A stretch of DNA of 64,000 bases, from the NCBI GenBank assembly GCA_958510825.1, contig OY294046.1, positions 12,130,847 through 12,194,846 of the forward strand, given 5' to 3'. This document shows, piece after piece, positions 58,013 through 64,000 of the stretch; within the stretch, counting starts at the first letter, position 1; each line of letters opens with the position of its first letter. Source of the stretch: Brachypterus glaber (lineage: Eukaryota > Arthropoda > Insecta > Coleoptera > Kateretidae). Under the pieces are notes generated by a model, which worked only from the letters and a program-made list of their open reading frames with translations, did not search any database and was not told where the DNA came from. The position numbers were made by a program, and so were the translations under genes.

Positions 58013-58290
58013 GGGAGCCATAGCGTAGTGGCTAGCGCGTATGCATAGCAAGTCTACTATCGTGAGTTCGATTATCACTGGCGCCGATTTTCCTTTTTCA
58101 GTTAATTAATAATTGAAATTTGGCGAAGGCGATAAGTGAAACGGACACTCCCTAGAAACTGGTTCGAAAGTCAGTATAAGCCGGTGGTTCCCTCTACTAC
58201 TAGCCCACACAAGTCCTGGACTTAGGGGATGCTTAATTAAGTAGAATAGTACGAGGTTAAACAAACATGTAATGTTGCTTGGGAGTGTCG
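58013..58290 (+). repeat. tRNA-derived SINE head and body (putative)
   Basis: 58013-58086 looks tRNA-derived: an A-box-like TAGCGTAGTGGCTAGCGCG and a B-box-like GTGAGTTCGATTATCAC, ending TGGCGCCGA. The acceptor and T stems are imperfect, so it is not a working tRNA. The following 200 bp (CGGACACTCCCTAGAAACTG, TGGTTCCCTCTACTACTAGC) may be the SINE body. Confidence 0.6.
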
Positions 58291-59960
58291 ATATTTGGAA
58301 GTTAGAGAACACTGTCCAAGTGTTAAACCTAAATAATATTTATTTTTACCAAAACTACAAGCAATTAAAAAAAAGATGTAACTTGTCCCATTTAACAACA
58401 CGTGTAGTGAAGTTGAAAATTCGATCACTAATTTAGTGATGTCGAATTCTTCACTGTTTTAGTGATAGTGGTATATAATTCGGTTATAGCCGAGCAGTTA
58501 ATTATAACTTTTATTATAACTTACTCAGTTAGGTTGGCCATACAATCTTCTGTCATATTTAAAGTATACCCGAGCGGAGAATATACTTAACCACTTATCA
58601 CTTTATTCGGGAGCGGGTATTCTAGGAGACTGCGCTTAGGAAATAGATAAAACGATTTCTTCTTAACTTAAGAATAATATATTAAATAAATGTGAATAAA
58701 TTCTCCAAGAACATGAAAGATAAATTCTTACTTCTAAGTCCTATTTCTATGCAAAGCCCTTAAATTCTAATTTCCATTATATATTAGTTTTCCATTAAAT
58801 ACTACTAACTTAAAACATTCTATGTTTGAAATCCCAACTATTCGTAATCATTTTCAAATCCCAATTTATTGTCCACATTTTGCTTAGTGTATATTAAAAC
58901 TGGTTCGTATAAGTCTTTTAAATAAGTTTACAAAATATTTTTCAAAGTTAAATAATATTCGTCAAAATTTCTATCAGTGTTCATACTATCAATATTTATA
59001 AGTGTCCAAAATTATTTTTATGTCTAATAAAACGAGTCTCAAAATTTTTCTAAGTTTAAAAACTATTTTTAATTCAAGAATAAATCTCAAAATTAATTCT
59101 CACAGAAACTACATTTTCACTTTAGAAACTGTCGTGGAGATAGTCTAACTAAAACTGGATAAATATCAATCTTTTCATGAGTTTATATAGCTAATAAGAA
59201 GGTCACTAGTTAAATTTATTTGACAATGCTTTTAACTCAAAATATCGACAAAGATACCGCGTATATTTAATTACCCCGACAAAAGAGTTTCAGTCTCATC
59301 AATTTGCAAACTAATTGCTATTTCTGACATCTGAAACGATCATTTTAACCATAAATTAAATTTGTATAAACAATTTAGATTACTAGACAACTTTTAAGTT
59401 ATACCGACAAGAATTACCGAGGAGGGGTCCGATCAAATGTAGGACACACCGAACTCTTCCGAAGCCGAATCTCGTGAAGCCAGATTGTATCATAGCGCAA
59501 TATTAAAGAAATATTATTTTAAATTTTTAACAACATATAAAATATTCAGATCATAACACACGGTATTATTGAATGGGACAAAAATACAAAATTGCTATTA
59601 AATATATCAAATCACGAAAATAGCTATCACTATTACTAAATTTCATAACAAAAAAATAACTGTTAAAGTGTTATATATTTTTTTTAACACAGAATTTGCT
59701 TTAAGCAATTTTACCGAACTTTGATTCATGTTTTCTTAAATCAATATCATATACTAGTTTGTTTTGAGTTTTAACTGTTCCAAATTTTTGTATGGTTAGT
59801 ACCCTAGACACTTTCTGTCCTTTGTCCTTTTATAGTGATTTCTTATTTAGAAGAGATGAATAGGAATGACATATAAGATAAAATAGTTGTCTCATGCAAA
59901 GAAACGAAATTTGTCCCATTTAAGAATACTAACAATATTATTAAAAAATTAGGCTAACAA
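58291..59960. other. Intergenic AT-rich DNA, no gene seen
   Basis: Only short dyads such as GATCACTAATTTAGTGATG near 58424 and an ACCCGAGCGGAG / CGGGAGCGGGT pair near 58570-58617. Confidence 0.5.
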
Positions 59961-59961
59961 T

Positions 59962-60125
59962 ACCGTGCGTTTACAATACATAGAAAACAAAGACAAAAAG
60001 ATCAGATCAAGGCTGATTTTAGTGGGGAGACGGTTGAGCGCCGTTCGCTGTGTTTCATTTAAAAAAAAATCATGTCAGCCTTGATCTTTGTTTTCTATGT
60101 ACTGTATAATCTCGAACGCACGGTG
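59962..60125. repeat. ~164-bp inverted-repeat element
   Basis: ACCGTGCGTTTACAATACAT, AGAAAACAAAG and GATCAAGGCTGA on the left pair with TCAGCCTTGATC, CTTTGTTTTCTATGTACTGT and CGAACGCACGGT on the right. Confidence 0.7.
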
Positions 60126-60569
60126 TTTACCTTTATCTGTAATATTCGATTATTTGGTATATGTTTCGTGACTATTACATAAACCAAATTCAAACAGTTC
60201 CATTTTGCCTTTCGTCAATAAAATTATTTAAAAAAGTTAAGGGTTGGTCCCAAAAAAAAGCCCCGCTACCGAGAATTTTCTTATGTAAGAAGTTGTTTGA
60301 CTGGACATAAAGAACACATATGCAAAGTCTCAACGCTGGGTTAATAAAAAAAAATTTAACTGGGTGTGGCCTCCAGGACTATTAGTGACTTCCCAGATAA
60401 AAAAAAAATCTGAAAAAAAAAATATTTAAAAAATGACAAAACTGTCAAAATTTGAAAAAAACTAAGAATAAGACCACAAACCAACATAGACTTATTTCTT
60501 AATTGTTGTCAACAGTTTTATGTTTCTTTCTAAACTTGTGTTTTACAGTGTGCATCCAGAGAGCCTTTA

Positions 60570-60656
60570 GGCCCGGTTGTACAAACCTGGTTTACCATTG
60601 GAACAAATGACAGTTGAGCTAGGTTCAAATTTGAGCGAGGTTTGTACAACCGGGCC
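60570..60656. repeat. 87-bp MITE with TTA target duplication
   Basis: GGCCCGGTTGTACAAACCT ... AGGTTTGTACAACCGGGCC, with TTA at 60567-60569 and 60657-60659. PIF/Harbinger-type by the target and the GG start. Confidence 0.88.
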
Positions 60657-60891
60657 TTAATGACAGTGATATTAAATGTCCCTAAAATATTTACTAAAAT
60701 ATTGACATTAATGTAAATATTCCTAAAATATGATGGTCTTTGGATAAGACACAGCTGTACAGAATTTGATGGAGAATTCAAATATGTAAAAATATACAGG
60801 GTCCCAGTCCGCACATATATGGATGCAACATGGTAAAGAAAGATTTTTTAGGTAACATGTGCCATATTACATAAGATGTAACATACATATG

Positions 60892-60931
60892 TATGATACA
60901 TAACATGCAATATTGCATGTTATGTATCATA
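60892..60931. repeat. 40-bp perfect palindrome
   Basis: TATGATACATAACATGCAAT followed directly by its exact inverse, no spacer. The surrounding 60800-60960 repeats CATGTTATGTAT-like words that reappear at 61740-61900. Confidence 0.85.
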
Positions 60932-61288
60932 TATATGGTACGAGAACATACACGATACATAAAATGTTATGAATTCAATACTAAATATGGCGTCTATATT
61001 ATTTTAATTTTTATAGGTTAGAATCACTAATATTCTTAAAATTGTTGTTAATAATAAAAGTTTTACCCTTAAGTAGTAGAAACGCATGTATTTTTAGACA
61101 ACTAAACCGATTTTAGATAATTTTAGACAAAAAATTAAAATATATATATTTTTTTAAAATGATTATTTGCTATTTTTTCTCTAAAAATTGGCTTTTTATG
61201 TGGCCCATGATTTTTAAGCCTGGTAGAAAGTTTGCTTTCACAGTAAAAATGCACATCGTATAAGAATTTTGCCTGATGGATGCTACAT

Positions 61289-61620
61289 ATAATAATAATA
61301 ATAATAATAAAGCATTTATTCCGGCATATAAGCCATATCACATAGGAATATTAGAAAAAAAAAATAAAAATAAAACATACACAAAAATATATACATAAAA
61401 AAAAGGTTGGGTTTACAGTCATTATAACAAAAAACAAAGACGTCGCCAACTTCCAAAAATAGTAGAGGTCCAGAGAACATCTGATGACACTACAGCTCTT
61501 AACAGATTGTTCTGGGTGCAGGAAAGGCGCTCTACAAAGCTGGCAAGCTTTTTTCTCCGAAGAGCGTCCAAGGTGTTAATTCGGGCTGTAGCAAACATTT
61601 CAGAGGCACATATAAAGATA
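61289..61620 (-). mobile_element. 3' end of a LINE retrotransposon, with C-terminal RT-ORF remnant
   Basis: Read on the minus strand, an open stretch from about 61613 to the stop at 61422-61424 encodes ASEMFATARINTLDALRRKK, LASFVERLSCTQNNLLRAVV, SSDVLWTSTI and FGSWRRL. This is the wording of the end of insect CR1/Jockey-like reverse-transcriptase ORFs. About 110 bp of 3' UTR and an (ATT)n tail (61289-61311) follow. It is 5' truncated, as LINE copies commonly are. Confidence 0.7.
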
Positions 61621-62241
61621 TTTATATACTTTAATTATTAGGTTTATCAAAAAGACGTAAAAATGTTCACCATGTCTAAATCTATGATGCACTCCATAAC
61701 AAGTAAAATTCGGAAACGCCTACTTTTATTGTTATGTACCTAGTATGTATCTGATATGTAGCATGTTATGTAGCTGATACATAACTTGAGGCGGAATTGT
61801 TAAAGTCCAAGGACTATACATGGACTATAAAAATTACATGTCTGCAACATCACATAGAACAGTGGTTATGTACCTGCTATGTTCCTGCCATGTATTTGTG
61901 TTGACTGGGGTGTTTCATTTAAAAATCACAAATAGGGGTCGTTTCCTGTTAAACTGGAAGTGAAAAAAATTACATTAAGTAACATAATTCAAAATATGGT
62001 CTTATAGGCACCCCGTAAATTTTATTCTCTCATCTCTAAGAACAAAAAAGTAATAGGGGCGAGCCACCTTTAAAAAACACCCGGTATAACTATTAAAAAC
62101 AAAAATATTTTGAAAGTATTACCTGCGTTATAAAAACAATTTTGTTTGGCACGTCGTGACGCGTCGTTCATAAAAATCAGCCTGAAGAAGGTAAAATCAT
62201 GGGAAAACGTAGGCAATTATTATAACTCGCTGTGATCGAAT

Positions 62242-62495
62242 CAACGAACTAACAACTCTTCTATCTAGAATACGCATACCGTTAATATAAAGTATCGCCA
62301 ACATCTCGGTTTGTTTGTAAACAAATAGTAGGTATATTCACGCCTGAACAATAACAATTACCAGTAACTGTTATTATTGTCTTTGTTAGAACAAAGCTGT
62401 GCGAGTAAGACAGACAAATGTATATGTTGGCTACGTTTTTTTCAGTTTTTACAAATGAAATGCCTATTCTAGAGAGAAGAGTTATTAGTTCGTTG
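62242..62495. repeat. 254-bp hAT-like MITE with exact 8-bp target duplication
   Basis: TIR CAACGAACTAACAACTCTTC / GAAGAGTTATTAGTTCGTTG. GATCGAAT is directly repeated at 62234-62241 and 62496-62503. Confidence 0.88.
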
Positions 62496-62736
62496 GATCG
62501 AATCTTTTAACATCTATAAAAAATAGAGTAGTTTAGGCTAAACCAAACTATGTCACGGGTACCGGGGAGTAAAACGAGTGATAGAACCACGTTTAGAATA
62601 TAACGCGGAGTATTGAAACCAATATAGTACGATCACAACCTCCTTCTATTAGTCGTTCGACTCCCCGGAAGTCAAGAATAGGTAGGTACCCATATTTTAC
62701 ATTATACATTTAAGATGTAAGGGCCCTTATAATAGG

Positions 62737-63342
62737 GCATATCGTCTTGTAAATTTCAGAACGTCGTATCTCAAAAAAAAACAACTTTACAGGAATGAGA
62801 AATAACTCTTTCTCGCATTATTTATAGGTTGAAAATGTACTTTTTTTAATATAAACTTAATACATTTTTAATGATTAACTTACCTTAAATCATTTTATTG
62901 TGTATAAAATAAATAAATACAAATAAAAACCTAATGTTTATAGATACGACATTTTGATGCTGAAAATGAATAAATTTTATGATACGAGCTTAGAAACATT
63001 ATTATATTAATATTTTAACAAAATATAATTAATTATTATAATATTATTAATTATTGAAACATTTAAACTCCAAAAAGTTTTACAAGATGTCAAAAAAGCG
63101 TCGCCAAATGCAAAAAGTGCGTTCCATAATAGTCAGTTAACTAGAATTAAGAGATACGAGGTTTAAAAATTTATTAATTTATAATCATCTAAGATACGAC
63201 GTTATATTTTTGTTATTTAAAAAAATAGCAGGTGAAACTTATTTTTTAGATGTAAATTGATAATATAAAGCGTTTAAGTCCAAAATCTCAAAATCGAAAA
63301 AAATTGAGATACGACGTCCTGAAATTTACAAGACAATATCCA
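62737..63342. repeat. ~600-bp TIR element with recurring GATACGA motif
   Basis: Ends ATATCGTCTTGTAAATTTCA and TGAAATTTACAAGACAATAT. GATACGA(C/G) occurs inverted near the left end (CGTCGTATCTC) and directly near 62943, 62980, 63151, 63192 and 63308. Confidence 0.75.
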
Positions 63343-63608
63343 ACATAAATATACACAAGTTAAAAACATAACCCTCCTTTCGCGTTGCCGTAGTCGGGTA
63401 AAAAATACTTTCATTTTTTTATATTAAATTTACACAAATGAATTACAGTTATTTTCCTAAAAAAAAGATAAAAATTATGGGTCAAACCAGCATATTTTTA
63501 AAACTGTTATACAGGTTTTTAGTAATATTAGCATTAAACTGTACCTACACATGTTTGCTTGTATTATACAAGTTGTATACTCATCAGTTACTTCTTTAGT
63601 GCTTCGAA

Positions 63609-63662
63609 ATGGCGAATTTTATAATGACAGTTTTTGTTTGTTTTTGCCTGATTGCTTTTACT
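63609..63662 (+). CDS. First coding exon of a secreted protein; rest outside window or unrecognised
   Basis: ATG at 63609 encodes MANFIMTVFVCFCLIAFT, a typical signal peptide, ending in phase at donor ACT|GTAAGTATT (63663). An initiator-like ATCAGTTA lies at 63583-63590 and TTATACAAG sits about 20 bp further upstream, so the 5' UTR would be about 23 nt. Short TATA/Inr-driven first exons of this shape are common in insect odorant-binding, chemosensory or cuticle genes; which family is unknown. No second exon was recognised before 64000. Confidence 0.5.
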
Positions 63663-64000
63663 GTAAGTATTTATTCAAAAAGATTTTATTTCCCACGAAT
63701 TCTACACCATTTTTGGGGTATCTCTAAAACGGTTAACCGCGGTGGTCCTAGAAAAAAAAGTGACGAAATTCTGTTTTTTTTTTTGCATAGTGCCATATTT
63801 TGCACCGCTGATTACGAAAAAAATAGTAAACAATCTGAAAAAAAAAAAAGATTACGTCATAAGGGTGGTTCAAAAATTTTCAGAAATGTCCGAATTAGCT
63901 AAAATTTGGTATAAATTAAGGCCTTTTTTTGGTTAATATTAATGCGGACCGATAAGCTCGATAATGTGAACAATATGTGAACTATTCGGTTTTGTGAACA

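Noticed and set aside
58013..58086. Functional tRNA gene
   Set aside because: The acceptor stem and T stem have mismatches and the B box is degenerate, so a tRNA-derived SINE head fits better.

Overview
This is a 64 kb piece of an animal nuclear genome, almost certainly an insect. It is AT-rich, its genes are split by GT-AG introns, and most of the non-coding DNA is made of small transposable elements. The encoded proteins resemble insect orthologues, and the tandem DM9-repeat protein fits an arthropod. The dense load of terminal-inverted-repeat (TIR) elements suggests a large-genome insect such as a beetle, but the order is an inference.

Layout: (1) 172-7001 (+), 3' part of a DM9-repeat protein gene. 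(2) 22948-9331 (-), ANAPC4, a subunit of the anaphase-promoting complex, reconstructed here as five exons and 750 aa. An 8.9 kb intron carries two intronless unknown ORFs (16220-17320 and 20823-21602, both -), a decayed Tc1-like element and several MITEs (short non-autonomous TIR elements). Downstream lies a duplicated, nonsense-mutated copy of the ANAPC4 last exon (8031-9047). (3) 23304-29527 (+), CSTF2/CstF-64, nine exons and 416 aa, divergent from ANAPC4 across only 355 bp. (4) 29922-34623 (+), ATP6AP2 ((pro)renin receptor / V-ATPase accessory protein), four exons and 333 aa, starting about 0.4 kb after CSTF2. (5) 38246-54216 (+), PINCH (LIMS1/steamer duck), five LIM domains, with two alternative in-frame N-terminal exons. 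(6) 54217-63608, a gene-poor stretch full of MITEs, a LINE 3' end and a tRNA-derived SINE head. (7) 63609 onward, a probable signal-peptide first exon of a gene that runs off the window.

The four complete genes are unrelated housekeeping functions: cell-cycle ubiquitin ligase, mRNA 3'-end formation, V-ATPase assembly, and integrin adhesion. No operon-like logic is implied, although ANAPC4 and CSTF2 probably share a bidirectional promoter.

The most unusual DNA is a 2.2 kb fold-back element in a PINCH intron (47728-49928). It is built from about a dozen tandem hairpin-bearing units in opposed arms and is bounded by an 8-bp target duplication. Other points of note are MITEs landing within about 10-25 bp of PINCH splice sites, a series of related PIF/Harbinger-type MITEs with exact 3-bp target duplications, a 40-bp perfect palindrome, and an LTR whose primer-binding site matches the 3' end of a serine tRNA. 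All identifications come from reading the sequence; no database search was run.
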